In this document: one piece after another, positions 43,357 through 53,038 of the stretch
Layout of the letters: each line of letters starts with the position of its first letter
Numbering within the stretch: position 1 is the first letter of the stretch
From: Melioribacteraceae bacterium
GTDB taxonomy: Bacteria > Bacteroidota > Ignavibacteria > Ignavibacteriales > Melioribacteraceae
Direction of reading: 5' to 3'
NCBI GenBank assembly: GCA_021647785.1
Contig: JAKIUC010000002.1
Coordinates: forward strand, 62,001-126,000
DNA: 64,000 nt
Notes under the pieces: generated by a model
What the model was told of the DNA's origin: nothing
What the model saw: the letters and a program-made list of their open reading frames with translations, nothing else
Databases searched by the model: none
Made by a program: the position numbers and the translations under genes

Positions 43357-44277
43357 ATGAATAAACATACACCTGTATTATTGAACGAAAGCATCGAGAA
43401 TTTAATTTCCAATAAATCGGGAATCTATTTTGAAGGAACAATTGGCTTTGGTGGACATACCGAATTAATTTTATCGCACCTTGATGCTGACGCCAAATAT
43501 ATTGGAACCGATAAAGATATTGCTGCTTACGAGCATTGTAAAAATAAGTTCAAAGATGATAAAAGAGTTGAACTATACAATGCGAGTTTTACTAACATAA
43601 TTGATATTTCAAAAATTGAGTTCATTGAAAAGTTTGATGGCATTTTTGCTGATCTTGGTGTTTCTTCTTTCCAATTAGATAATAAGGATTCCGGATTTAC
43701 ATTCCGAGAAGATGTACAGCTCGATTTGCGAATGGATAAATCGCAAGGTGAACCAGCTTCATTTTATCTAAACAAAATTAGTGAAAAAGAGTTGGCAGAT
43801 ATTTTTTTTAAGTATGGCGAAGAAAGAAATTCAAAAAAAATTGCACAGGCAATTTGTAATTACAGATTGAATGATAAAATTGAGACTACTGGTCAGTTGA
43901 AAGGAATAATTGAAGAGTTTACTCCGGAAAGATTTTTGAATAAAACTCTTGCAAGAATTTTTCAGGCACTAAGAATATTTGTAAATAATGAGCTTGATGA
44001 GTTAGAGGAATTTTTGGAGAAAGCGGTATCAGTACTTAATTCGAATGGAAGGTTAGCAATAATTACGTTTCATTCTTTGGAAGATAGAATTGTTAAGAAT
44101 TATTTTAAGGAGAAAACGAAAACATGCGTTTGTCCTACAGAGTACCCAGTGTGCATGTGTGATACAAAACCAGAATTAAAAATAGTAACAAAAAAACCCA
44201 TTGTACCAAGTGCTGAAGAGGTTAAACTAAACAGACGTTCTCGTAGTGCAAAATTAAGAGTTGCTGAAAAGTTATGA
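43357..44277 (+). CDS. rsmH: 16S rRNA (cytosine-1402-N4)-methyltransferase
   Basis: The 306-residue SAM methyltransferase shows HTPVLLNESIENL, the SAM site EGTIGFGGHTELIL, DGIFADLGVSSFQLD and RLAIITFHSLEDRIVKNYFK, all standard RsmH motifs. It modifies C1402 in the decoding centre. It is the second gene of the division cluster and overlaps ftsL by 4 nt. Confidence 0.95.
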   Translation: MNKHTPVLLNESIENLISNKSGIYFEGTIGFGGHTELILSHLDADAKYIGTDKDIAAYEHCKNKFKDDKRVELYNASFTNIIDISKIEFIEKFDGIFADLGVSSFQLDNKDSGFTFREDVQLDLRMDKSQGEPASFYLNKISEKELADIFFKYGEERNSKKIAQAICNYRLNDKIETTGQLKGIIEEFTPERFLNKTLARIFQALRIFVNNELDELEEFLEKAVSVLNSNGRLAIITFHSLEDRIVKNYFKEKTKTCVCPTEYPVCMCDTKPELKIVTKKPIVPSAEEVKLNRRSRSAKLRVAEKL

Positions 44278-44627
44278 AAAAGAAGAGAGTAAATAAAAAA
44301 GCTAAGAATAAGGGATCAATAGCAAACTTGTTCATCTATTTTATTTTACCAACTGTTGCAGTTGTATTTCTCTTTTTGATTCTTCAGACAGAGATAAAAT
44401 TTCTTTACAAAGAGAAAGATAAGAAAGAGATGGAACTTGGAAACTTACAGAGTATGATTGAAGTGAAATTAGTTGAAGTGCAAAAAAATTCAGCCGAAAA
44501 TGTAATTATTGGATATGCACGAGACTCTCTAAGAATGGTACGAATTAATAATTCGGTTGATAATATTTATTTAAGTAATCTTAAAATAAATCAAATTAAA
44601 AGGATAGTTGATAGCAAGTATGAATAA
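44274..44627 (+). CDS. ftsL: FtsL-like division protein
   Basis: The 117-residue bitopic protein has a short basic cytoplasmic start, one transmembrane helix (LFIYFILPTVAVVFLFLILQ) and a predicted coiled coil (KEKDKKEMELGNLQSMIEVK). Sequence identity in this family is very low, so the call rests on topology, size and position between rsmH and ftsI. FtsL works with FtsB and FtsQ to activate FtsW and FtsI. Confidence 0.75.
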   Translation: MKKKRVNKKAKNKGSIANLFIYFILPTVAVVFLFLILQTEIKFLYKEKDKKEMELGNLQSMIEVKLVEVQKNSAENVIIGYARDSLRMVRINNSVDNIYLSNLKINQIKRIVDSKYE

Positions 44628-46629
44628 TTCCCGAGTTCTTGTTATAATCTTAATACTATTTATAGTACTTGCAGTACTTATTGGGAAATTATTCACTATT
44701 CAAATAACACAACATGAAAAATATTCAAAAATAGCAGAACGTCAGCAAAATAAAACAATAAAAATTAAAGCCGAACGCGGCTTAATTAAAGATAGAAATG
44801 GTGAACTTTTAGCATATACAAAGGATGATGTCTCCTTATTTGTTGATACGAGAATGACCAACAAAAAAGAGAAAGGAATAATTGCTAAACGATTTGCAGC
44901 ACAATTTGGAAAATCAGAAAAACATTATTTAAAAAAATTGAATAGCGCTTCTAAAAATATCTGTCTCGAAAAGAAAGCTTCGCAAGGTGATGTGCTTAGT
45001 TTATCCGATTTTATTGCAAGCGGGTATTTTCAGGTTGAGGATTATTCGAGGGTATATCCCTACGGCAGCCTTGCATCGCACATACTTGGCTATGTTGATA
45101 TAAATTTAGTTGGTGGTAATGGAATAGAAAAACAATTCAATAAAAATTTAACTGGTGTTGATGGATACAAATATATTGAGCGAGATGTACAGGGCAGAAT
45201 TGTAACAGTTAACCAAGAATTCTCGGTTAAGCCAGCAGCAGGAAATAATGTAGAATTAACAATAGATAAAAATCTACAAAGAATTCTTGAAGAAGAATTA
45301 TACCAAGGATTAAAAAAATACAAAGGTAAATCGGCTATGGGTATTATAATGAATCCTAATAGCGGAGAAGTACTTGCGTGGTCTAATCAACCAGATTACG
45401 ACCCAACCCATGTTCCAGAAGATTCTGTAGTACGGCGCAACCGAGCCTTAACTGATATGTATGAACCAGGTTCAACAATAAAACCTTTAATTATGTCAAT
45501 CCTTTTGGAAGAAGAACTAACCTATGAAAAAGAAGTAACAAATACTGAGAATGGTAAATACAAAGTAAAAGGTGTAACAATTCGTGATACTCATAAATAT
45601 GAAAAGTTAAATTCAACAGATATTATTATCCATTCAAGCAATGTTGGTATTGCAAAACTAAGTGATAGAATTAATGATAATATTTTTTACAGATATTTAA
45701 GAGATTACGGTTTTGGAAATATAACTTCTATTAATATACCAGGCGAAATTGCCGGACAATTAAAAAAGCCAAAGTACTATTCAAAAATTTCTAAAAATTT
45801 CATTTCCTTTGGATATGAAATTGGGGTAACTCCAATTCAGCTATTAACTGCTTATTGTGCTTTGGTTAATGGGGGCAATTTACTACAACCGTATATTGTT
45901 AAATCTGTGCGTGATGCTGATGGTAATTATATCGAAGAATTTTCATCCAAAAAAATACGCAAAGTCATTTCAAAAAGAACTTCCAAAAGAGTTATTGAAA
46001 TGATGAAAGGTGCAGTATCTGATGGTACTGGAAGCGAAGCGATTCTGCAAAATGTAACGGTTGCCGGAAAGACCGGAACAACGCAAAGACTTATTAATAA
46101 AAAGTATTCAAGTTCAGATTACAATGCTTCGTTCGTAGGATTTTTCCCAGCGGATAATCCTAAGTATATCTCTTTAATCATTGTTAAGTCACCGCAAATT
46201 GGAAAATATGGTGGAAGAGTTGCTGCTCCAATATTTAAAAAAATAGCAGAGCGTATTGTCGATTCAGATAAAAATATTTTTGATAACAAGAAGAATGAAA
46301 AGACGATTGATAATCCCCAATATGCTGCTGGTGATGAAGCTAATCAAGAAATATTTATTACTTCAAATTTACCAAATCAGAATATGGATAATAGGATTGA
46401 ACGAAAAATTGAATACTCTGGAAATAGATCAACAATGCCAAATCTCTATAACTACACAAAGCGAGATGCAATTAAATTGATGAATGATTTAGGAATTAAA
46501 TATAAAATAGTAGGAAGTGGAAATGTTATTTGGCAAAGTGCAGTGCCAGGAACAAGTCTTGAAAATATTACTGAGTGTGAAATTAAATGTCAACTATCAA
46601 ATACAAATAGCAGGTTACGAATTAACTAA
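44620..46629 (+). CDS. ftsI: Division transpeptidase PBP3/FtsI with a C-terminal PASTA domain
   Basis: This 669-residue protein starts at ATG 44620, overlapping the ftsL stop; an upstream TTG in frame is not favoured. A transmembrane helix (LVIILILFIVLAVLIGKLF) is followed by the dimerisation domain and a transpeptidase with SxxK Ser285-Lys288 (EPGSTIKP), HSSNVGI (SxN) and VAGKTGTTQR (KTG). The last about 65 residues are a PASTA domain (TMPNLYNYTKRDAIKLMNDL). It cross-links septal peptidoglycan. A PASTA domain makes it resemble SpoVD and Gram-positive PBPs, as is usual in Bacteroidota. Confidence 0.94.
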   Translation: MNNSRVLVIILILFIVLAVLIGKLFTIQITQHEKYSKIAERQQNKTIKIKAERGLIKDRNGELLAYTKDDVSLFVDTRMTNKKEKGIIAKRFAAQFGKSEKHYLKKLNSASKNICLEKKASQGDVLSLSDFIASGYFQVEDYSRVYPYGSLASHILGYVDINLVGGNGIEKQFNKNLTGVDGYKYIERDVQGRIVTVNQEFSVKPAAGNNVELTIDKNLQRILEEELYQGLKKYKGKSAMGIIMNPNSGEVLAWSNQPDYDPTHVPEDSVVRRNRALTDMYEPGSTIKPLIMSILLEEELTYEKEVTNTENGKYKVKGVTIRDTHKYEKLNSTDIIIHSSNVGIAKLSDRINDNIFYRYLRDYGFGNITSINIPGEIAGQLKKPKYYSKISKNFISFGYEIGVTPIQLLTAYCALVNGGNLLQPYIVKSVRDADGNYIEEFSSKKIRKVISKRTSKRVIEMMKGAVSDGTGSEAILQNVTVAGKTGTTQRLINKKYSSSDYNASFVGFFPADNPKYISLIIVKSPQIGKYGGRVAAPIFKKIAERIVDSDKNIFDNKKNEKTIDNPQYAAGDEANQEIFITSNLPNQNMDNRIERKIEYSGNRSTMPNLYNYTKRDAIKLMNDLGIKYKIVGSGNVIWQSAVPGTSLENITECEIKCQLSNTNSRLRIN

Positions 46630-48104
46630 TGAAATTAGATAAGCTCATTCAAAATATCGAAGTTGTTTCTATAATTGGTAATCCTGAAACTATGGAAATT
46701 AATAATATTACGAATAATTCCAAAGAAGTAAACAGTGGAAGTTTGTTTGTGGCTGTTAAAGGATTTTCTGTTGATGGACACAAATTTATTACGAACGCTA
46801 TTAGTAACGGAGCTATTGCAGTTGTTGTTGATAATGAAGATGCGTTACCTGTGGAATTATTTATTCAAAACAATGTTGTACGTATTGTTGTTAAAGAGAG
46901 TAGAAAAACCCTTGCCGATTTATCGTGCGAGTTTTTTGGACATCCATCGAAACAACTAAAATTGGTTGGTATCACTGGCTCAAATGGAAAGACAACTACA
47001 TCATTTTACGTAAAAAATTTATTTGAAACCGCAGGATATAAAACTGGCTTGCTTGGTACAATCTCAAATATTGTTGGAAAGAAGGAAGATGATTCATCTT
47101 TAACAACCCCTGAAAGTAATACTATAAATAAATATTTAAGAAATATGGTTGATGAGGGAATTACACATTGTGTGATGGAAGTCTCTTCGCACTCTTTATC
47201 CCTTGATAGAGTAAGGGGTTTAAGTTTTGATTATGCATTATTTACAAATATTACTTCTGACCATTTAGATTTTCATTCCAATTTTGAAAACTATTTGAAT
47301 GCTAAGAAAATACTTTTTGATAACCTTGATACTACTGCAAAAGTAATTTATAATAATGATGATGAGAGCAGCAGTTTGCTTTTGGCTGATTGTACAAATA
47401 GCTCAGACTCTTATGGCAAAGGGACTTCCTCTGATTTTATAATTGAAAATATTTTTTTTAACATGGATGGAACTTCCTTTGAGCTTATAAATAATGAATT
47501 AGAATTAAAATTTAAGACAAGTTTAATTGGTGAGTTTAATGCTTACAATGCTGCAAGTGCTGCTATTATTGGAGTAAATGAAAATTATAGCAATGAAATA
47601 ATTATTAGAGGGATTAATACAACACCACAAGTCCCCGGAAGATTTGAAGTTGTTGGTGATGGTGACAAAAAAGTTGTTGTTGATTATTCCCACACAGCAG
47701 ATAGTTTAGAGAAAGCATTGCAGGCAATTCAGAGTATTGTTGATGGTGAAAAATCAATCCATACTGTATTTGGGTGTGGCGGCAATAGAGATAAAACTAA
47801 ACGACCAATTATGGGTGAAATTGCAGATAAGCTAAGTGATGAAATATATGTAACATCCGATAATCCAAGATTTGAAAATCCTCGTGAAATTCTTAATGAA
47901 ATCTTGATTGGAATTAAAAGAGAAAACCCCAATGTGATTGAAGATAGGGAAGAAGCAATAAAAAGTGCGATTTGTAATTCTGAAAAGAATGCTGTTATTC
48001 TCATTGCTGGTAAGGGTCATGAGGATTATCAAATAATTAATGGAGTGAAGCACCACTTCTCTGATAAGGAAATGGCAATTAAATATTTGGAGAATTGCGA
48101 TTGA
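46629..48104 (+). CDS. murE: UDP-MurNAc-L-Ala-D-Glu:meso-DAP ligase
   Basis: The 491-residue Mur ligase has the ATP site GITGSNGKTTTSFYVKNLF, FTNITSDHLDFHSNFENYL and the C-terminal CGGNRDKTKRPIMGE. VTSDNPRFENPREI contains the DNPR motif that marks meso-diaminopimelate rather than lysine specificity. The start codon shares its first base with the ftsI stop. It adds the third residue of the stem peptide in the cytoplasm. Confidence 0.95.
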   Translation: MKLDKLIQNIEVVSIIGNPETMEINNITNNSKEVNSGSLFVAVKGFSVDGHKFITNAISNGAIAVVVDNEDALPVELFIQNNVVRIVVKESRKTLADLSCEFFGHPSKQLKLVGITGSNGKTTTSFYVKNLFETAGYKTGLLGTISNIVGKKEDDSSLTTPESNTINKYLRNMVDEGITHCVMEVSSHSLSLDRVRGLSFDYALFTNITSDHLDFHSNFENYLNAKKILFDNLDTTAKVIYNNDDESSSLLLADCTNSSDSYGKGTSSDFIIENIFFNMDGTSFELINNELELKFKTSLIGEFNAYNAASAAIIGVNENYSNEIIIRGINTTPQVPGRFEVVGDGDKKVVVDYSHTADSLEKALQAIQSIVDGEKSIHTVFGCGGNRDKTKRPIMGEIADKLSDEIYVTSDNPRFENPREILNEILIGIKRENPNVIEDREEAIKSAICNSEKNAVILIAGKGHEDYQIINGVKHHFSDKEMAIKYLENCD

Positions 48105-49480
48105 CAATTAACTTAACTGACATATTTAATCTAAAGGATTCTGTTATATATAATCCGGATAACTTCAAATCAGTTTCTAAGGTATCAATTGATAGCCGAA
48201 CTATGAAGAAGAATTCTCTATACGTAGCATTGAAAGGGAATAGATATGATGGACACAATTTTGTTGATGATGCTATTGCAAAAGGTGCTTCTTCAATTAT
48301 GATTAATAGAAACAGACTTAAAAACTTCAAAGATGTTGATTGTACTATTATTACAGTACCAAACACTACTTATGCTTATGGTGAGTTAGCTTCTGCATAC
48401 AGAAGAAAGTTTAAAGGTGAAGTTATTTCAATAACTGGAAGCAACGGTAAAACAACAACTAAAGAGATATTGGCTACAATTTTAAGTGAGAAATATAAAA
48501 CGCAAAAGACCGAAGCCAATAATAATAACCATATTGGAATTCCTAAAACAATTTTGGCAACAAAAAGAACAACAGAAAAATTAGTGTTAGAGCATGGTAC
48601 AAATCACTTTGATGAAATAAAATATACAGCAAATATTGCGAAACCAGATTATGCAATAATTACTAATGTTGGGGATTCACACCTTGAATATTTAATTGAC
48701 AGAGATGGAGTCTTTAAAGAGAAAAATGCTCTCTTTGCTGAAACTCTAAAAAATGGTGGAACAATTTTCGTAAACAATGATGACCCAATAATTAAATACG
48801 AAACTCGTTCAGTAAAAAGAAAAATTACATTTGGTTTTAAAGGCAAGCCCAATATTAAAGGTAGGTTGAATGGATTTACTTCTGAAGGACGAACTAAACT
48901 TTCTGTAGAGTATTCAAGCAAAAAAATAGCTGCTGAACTTCCACTTTATGGAATTTCAAATGCTAAGAATACCCTTGCCTCTGTTGGTGTTGCAATGCAC
49001 TTGGGTGTTCCATCAGGAAAAATTAAGAGTGGAATAAATAAAGTTAAACAAGTTAAAGGAAGGCTTTATGTAGAGCAGTTCACTAACCTAACTTTAATTG
49101 ATGATACATATAATTCTAATCCGGCATCTATGGAAGCTGCAATTGATTTACTTAAAAGAATTAAAACTCATTCTACAAAAACATTGATAATTGGGGATAT
49201 GTTTGAGCTTGGTGCAGATGCGGAGTTAATCCACGCAAAACTTTCGCAGCTAATTTTAGGCAGCAAAATACAAAATATTTTCATGCACGGAAAATTGATG
49301 GAGAATTTATCTAATGCACTTCAGAACAAAAAAGTAAATTCAAAACACTTTGCAACAAGAAGATTACTTAAAGTTTTTATAGATGAAAATAATTTTGACA
49401 ACCAAATTATTTTAATTAAGGGATCGCGAGGAATGCAGATGGAAGAATTTGTAGAACAAATAAGGAGCAAAGCAAAATAA
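48101..49480 (+). CDS. murF: UDP-MurNAc-tripeptide:D-Ala-D-Ala ligase
   Basis: The 459-residue Mur ligase has VISITGSNGKTTTKEILATI, NNNNHIGIPKTILA and LIDDTYNSNPASMEAAIDLL, standard MurF motifs. TTG is the start codon. Of two TTGs, the one at 48101 is spaced 8 nt from GGAG inside murE, whereas 48095 is only 2 nt away, so 48101 is chosen. It completes the UDP-MurNAc-pentapeptide. Confidence 0.94.
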   Translation: MTINLTDIFNLKDSVIYNPDNFKSVSKVSIDSRTMKKNSLYVALKGNRYDGHNFVDDAIAKGASSIMINRNRLKNFKDVDCTIITVPNTTYAYGELASAYRRKFKGEVISITGSNGKTTTKEILATILSEKYKTQKTEANNNNHIGIPKTILATKRTTEKLVLEHGTNHFDEIKYTANIAKPDYAIITNVGDSHLEYLIDRDGVFKEKNALFAETLKNGGTIFVNNDDPIIKYETRSVKRKITFGFKGKPNIKGRLNGFTSEGRTKLSVEYSSKKIAAELPLYGISNAKNTLASVGVAMHLGVPSGKIKSGINKVKQVKGRLYVEQFTNLTLIDDTYNSNPASMEAAIDLLKRIKTHSTKTLIIGDMFELGADAELIHAKLSQLILGSKIQNIFMHGKLMENLSNALQNKKVNSKHFATRRLLKVFIDENNFDNQIILIKGSRGMQMEEFVEQIRSKAK

Positions 49481-50589
49481 TGTTTTATTACTTGTTTGAT
49501 TATATAAATAGTCTGTTCGACATACCTGGATTGGGGATGTTTAAGTATTTATCTTTTCGCTCTGCTATCTCTGCCATTACTGCACTTAGCATTGCATTCT
49601 ATCTCGGACCAAAGATTATTAAGAAGTTAGAAAAACTTCAAATTGGAGAGACAATCCGTGATGATGGTCCGCAAATACAAAAACAGAAAGCTGGCACACC
49701 AACAATGGGTGGAGTAATTATAATATTCTCGATAGTTATACCTGTTCTTTTGTGGAGTGATATTGGCAGCACCTATATTCTCCTTTCACTTTTCGGCTTG
49801 CTATTCTTGGGGTTTGTAGGTTTTGTTGATGATTATTTAAAAGTAGTGAAGAAGTATTCTAAAGGATTAATTGCACGATACAAATTGTTAGGACAAATAT
49901 TTGTTGGTCTAATAGTTGGGTCGGCAATTTATTTTCTTCCGGAATTTGCGGAATACAATACACAAACTACTCTGCCATTTTTTAAAAATTTAAATTGGGA
50001 TTTTCAATACTTATATATTCCTGTTGTGATATTTATAATTACAGCTACATCAAATGCCGTAAATCTCACTGATGGCTTGGATGGATTGGCGATGGGAACT
50101 ATCACCTTTGTAATGTTAGCACTTGCAGTGATGAGTTATGTATCGGGAAATGTAATTTGGTCTGATTACCTAAACATAGTCTATTTGCCAGGTTCCGGAG
50201 AATTAACAGTATTTATTGCTGCAATTATTGGTGCTGGGCTTGGATTTTTATGGTTCAATTTTTATCCAGCCCAAGTATTTATGGGGGATACCGGCTCACT
50301 TGCACTCGGAGGTGTTTTCGGTATTATTGCAATACTTGTAAAGAAAGAATTACTACTTCCACTTCTCGGAGGAATCTTTTTCATTGAAACTCTTTCTGTA
50401 ATTCTTCAAAGAGCATATTTTAAATACACAAAGAAGAGATACGGTGAGGGGAAAAGAATATTTAAAATGTCACCGATCCACCACCATTACGAGTTGTTAG
50501 GATGGGCTGAACCAAAGATTGTAATGCGTTTTTATATAATCACAATAATTTTAGTAATAATTAGTCTGGCTTCATTTAAGGTACGATGA
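49480..50589 (+). CDS. mraY: Phospho-MurNAc-pentapeptide translocase
   Basis: The 369-residue integral membrane enzyme with about ten helices makes lipid I from UDP-MurNAc-pentapeptide and undecaprenyl phosphate. Catalytic Asp-rich motifs: FVDDYLKVVKKYSKGL, NAVNLTDGLDGLAMGT and FMGDTGSLALGG, with the SPIHHHYELLGW loop near the end. Its ATG overlaps the murF stop by one base. Confidence 0.96.
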   Translation: MFYYLFDYINSLFDIPGLGMFKYLSFRSAISAITALSIAFYLGPKIIKKLEKLQIGETIRDDGPQIQKQKAGTPTMGGVIIIFSIVIPVLLWSDIGSTYILLSLFGLLFLGFVGFVDDYLKVVKKYSKGLIARYKLLGQIFVGLIVGSAIYFLPEFAEYNTQTTLPFFKNLNWDFQYLYIPVVIFIITATSNAVNLTDGLDGLAMGTITFVMLALAVMSYVSGNVIWSDYLNIVYLPGSGELTVFIAAIIGAGLGFLWFNFYPAQVFMGDTGSLALGGVFGIIAILVKKELLLPLLGGIFFIETLSVILQRAYFKYTKKRYGEGKRIFKMSPIHHHYELLGWAEPKIVMRFYIITIILVIISLASFKVR

Positions 50590-51929
50590 GAAATATTAAA
50601 GATAAACATATTACCATTTTGGGTGCTGTACGTAGCGGAATTGCTGCGGCTAAGCTGGCAAAGAAGATGGGAGCAATTCCATTTGTGAGTGATTATTCTA
50701 ATAAACTAAGTAACATCCAAGAATTGGATGCGAATGAAATTAAATATGAACTTGGCGGGCATACTGATAAAGTATTTGACTGTGAATTTATAGTAACCAG
50801 TCCTGGCGTGCATTCTGATGCTTCAGTAATTGTTGATGCAAAAAAACAAGACATTAAAATTATTAGTGAAATAGAATTTGCATCGTGGTTTTGCAAAGGG
50901 AGTATAATTGCAATAACAGGTAGTAATGGAAAAACAACTACTACTTCATTATGCACTCATTTACTAAACAACTCCGGAGTTAAAGCATACTCAGCTGGAA
51001 ATATTGGTAATGCTTTTTCGGAAATTGCATTGGATGTTGAGGAAGATGAATTTGTTGCTCTCGAAGTTTCCAGTTTCCAATTAGATTTTATTGATTCATT
51101 CAAGCCAAAATATACAGTAATATTGAACATAACTCCTGACCATCTTGATAGGTATGAAAATGATTTTCAAAAATATACAGCTTCAAAGATGAGAATATTT
51201 GAAAATCAAACAGATAGTGATTATTTAATAATTAATGAAGATGATGAATATTTATCAAATAGAGAACATCAAAAAATTATGAAGTATGGATTTTCACTTA
51301 CTCCAATGAATAATAGTGGATGCTATATTAAAGATGAGAATTTTGTTTATAGAAATGAAGAAAGTGAAGAAATAATTTGCTCTACTAATTCATTGAAAGT
51401 AAAGGGTGAGCATAATAAGTATAATGCTATGGCAACAATAAATCTTGCAAAAATAATTGGAATTGAAAATAATAAGATTGAGGAATCGTTGAAATCATTT
51501 GCTGGAGTTGAGCATAGGCTTGAGTCTGTTAGAGAAATTAATGGAATTGAATTTGTAAATGATTCCAAAGCAACAAATGTAGATTCTGTTTGGTATGCTC
51601 TCAGAAGTTTTAATAATCCGCTAAGATTAATTCTGGGCGGTAAAGATAAAGGGAATGATTACAGCAGTATTGTTGAGCAAGTTAAAAATAATGTTAAAAA
51701 AATATATGCCATTGGTTCTTCTGCTGAAAAAATTATCAGTTACTTCGTTTCAATGGTGGAAGTTGAAAAAATGGAAACTCTCGAAGGCACAGTATTAAAG
51801 GCGTATCAAGAAGCTAACGCTGGGGATGTAGTACTCCTCTCGCCTGCGTGTGCTAGTTTTGATATGTTTGATAGCTATGAGCATAGAGGAAAAATATTTA
51901 AACAATCAGTGATGAAATTAGAAGAATGA
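50586..51929 (+). CDS. murD: UDP-MurNAc-L-alanine:D-glutamate ligase
   Basis: This 447-residue Mur ligase has an N-terminal UDP-binding domain (ITILGAVRSGIAAAKLAKKM), the ATP site IIAITGSNGKTTTTSLCTHL, LNITPDHLDRYENDFQKYTA and ILGGKDKGNDYSSI. It ends with DVVLLSPACASFDMFDSYEH. The gene overlaps mraY and ftsW by 4 nt each (ATGA). Confidence 0.95.
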   Translation: MRNIKDKHITILGAVRSGIAAAKLAKKMGAIPFVSDYSNKLSNIQELDANEIKYELGGHTDKVFDCEFIVTSPGVHSDASVIVDAKKQDIKIISEIEFASWFCKGSIIAITGSNGKTTTTSLCTHLLNNSGVKAYSAGNIGNAFSEIALDVEEDEFVALEVSSFQLDFIDSFKPKYTVILNITPDHLDRYENDFQKYTASKMRIFENQTDSDYLIINEDDEYLSNREHQKIMKYGFSLTPMNNSGCYIKDENFVYRNEESEEIICSTNSLKVKGEHNKYNAMATINLAKIIGIENNKIEESLKSFAGVEHRLESVREINGIEFVNDSKATNVDSVWYALRSFNNPLRLILGGKDKGNDYSSIVEQVKNNVKKIYAIGSSAEKIISYFVSMVEVEKMETLEGTVLKAYQEANAGDVVLLSPACASFDMFDSYEHRGKIFKQSVMKLEE

Positions 51930-53038
51930 AAATCTTAGTTAGAATATTGATATCAATTGTGTTGTCACTTATGGTGCTTGGTGCGGTGCTTGTCTTTACT
52001 GCAAGTAGTACTTATAGTGAAATTCGATTTGATAATATTTATTTCTTATTCAAATCTCACATTGGAAAGATGGTGTTAGCACTACTGATTGGAATTACTT
52101 TTTCGATTATTCCTTATCAATACTACAGAAAGTATAGTAAGCAAGTTCTTATTGGAGTGATAGTAATTCTGATTCTCACTCTTATTTTTGCTCCTAAATT
52201 TAAAGGTGCAGCTCGGTGGATTGATTTAGGAATATTTCAATTTCAACCATCGGAATTAGCAAAGTTAGTTTTGTTTATGCATCTCGCTGGTATGATTGAA
52301 CGGAAAGGTAAACTAATTGAAGATTTCAAAAATGGATTTAAATTTACACTGATATCGATTTTCACTGTTGCTGGCTTAGTTGTAATTCAACCAAATTTAA
52401 GTACAGCAATGATAATTGTTTTTACAAGTTTTACACTACTATATATAGGAGGAAGTAGATTTAAACATATTGCTGCTACACTTGGAATTGCAAGCATAGC
52501 TGGTGCTGGGTTGATGATGTTGTTTACACATTCACGCCAACGTATATTAGGGTATCTGGAAAGTTTTAGTGGAAATAGTGAAGCAAACATCCAAGTTCTG
52601 CAAGCCAAAATTGGACTTGGTAGTGGTGGTGTTTTTGGTATTGGCGTTGGTCAGAGTAGGCAAAGCGATTTGTTTTTACCAGAAGCGTATGGGGATTTTA
52701 TCTTCTCAATTCTCGGTGAGCAATTCGGGTTGATAGGTACGTCAGTAGTACTTGCTCTATTTTTTGCACTCTTTGTTGTAGGTGTAATAATAGCAAAAAA
52801 ATCAGATAATCAATATGGACAGCTTTTAGGATTTGCGATTTCATTTAACATAATATTAAGTGCATTCATTAATGCTGGTGTTGTTACTGGCTTAATGCCT
52901 ACTACAGGTATCACACTTCCATTTATTAGTTTTGGAGGAACTTCAATTATTATCTTTAGTGCATCAATAGGGATATTGATAAATATTGCTAATCAGGGCA
53001 ACAGGAAAAAATCATTAAGGCTTAGTGAAATTGAATAA
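51926..53038 (+). CDS. ftsW: SEDS glycosyltransferase FtsW
   Basis: This 370-residue membrane protein with about ten helices polymerises lipid II at the septum together with FtsI. Motifs include LGAVLVFTASS, GAARWIDLGIFQFQPSELAK, FLPEAYGDFIFSILGEQFG and TGLMPTTGITLPFISFGGTS, all SEDS signatures; the Asp in PEAYGDF-type loop corresponds to the catalytic residue region. FtsW rather than RodA is set by its position in the division cluster. Confidence 0.94.
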   Translation: MKILVRILISIVLSLMVLGAVLVFTASSTYSEIRFDNIYFLFKSHIGKMVLALLIGITFSIIPYQYYRKYSKQVLIGVIVILILTLIFAPKFKGAARWIDLGIFQFQPSELAKLVLFMHLAGMIERKGKLIEDFKNGFKFTLISIFTVAGLVVIQPNLSTAMIIVFTSFTLLYIGGSRFKHIAATLGIASIAGAGLMMLFTHSRQRILGYLESFSGNSEANIQVLQAKIGLGSGGVFGIGVGQSRQSDLFLPEAYGDFIFSILGEQFGLIGTSVVLALFFALFVVGVIIAKKSDNQYGQLLGFAISFNIILSAFINAGVVTGLMPTTGITLPFISFGGTSIIIFSASIGILINIANQGNRKKSLRLSEIE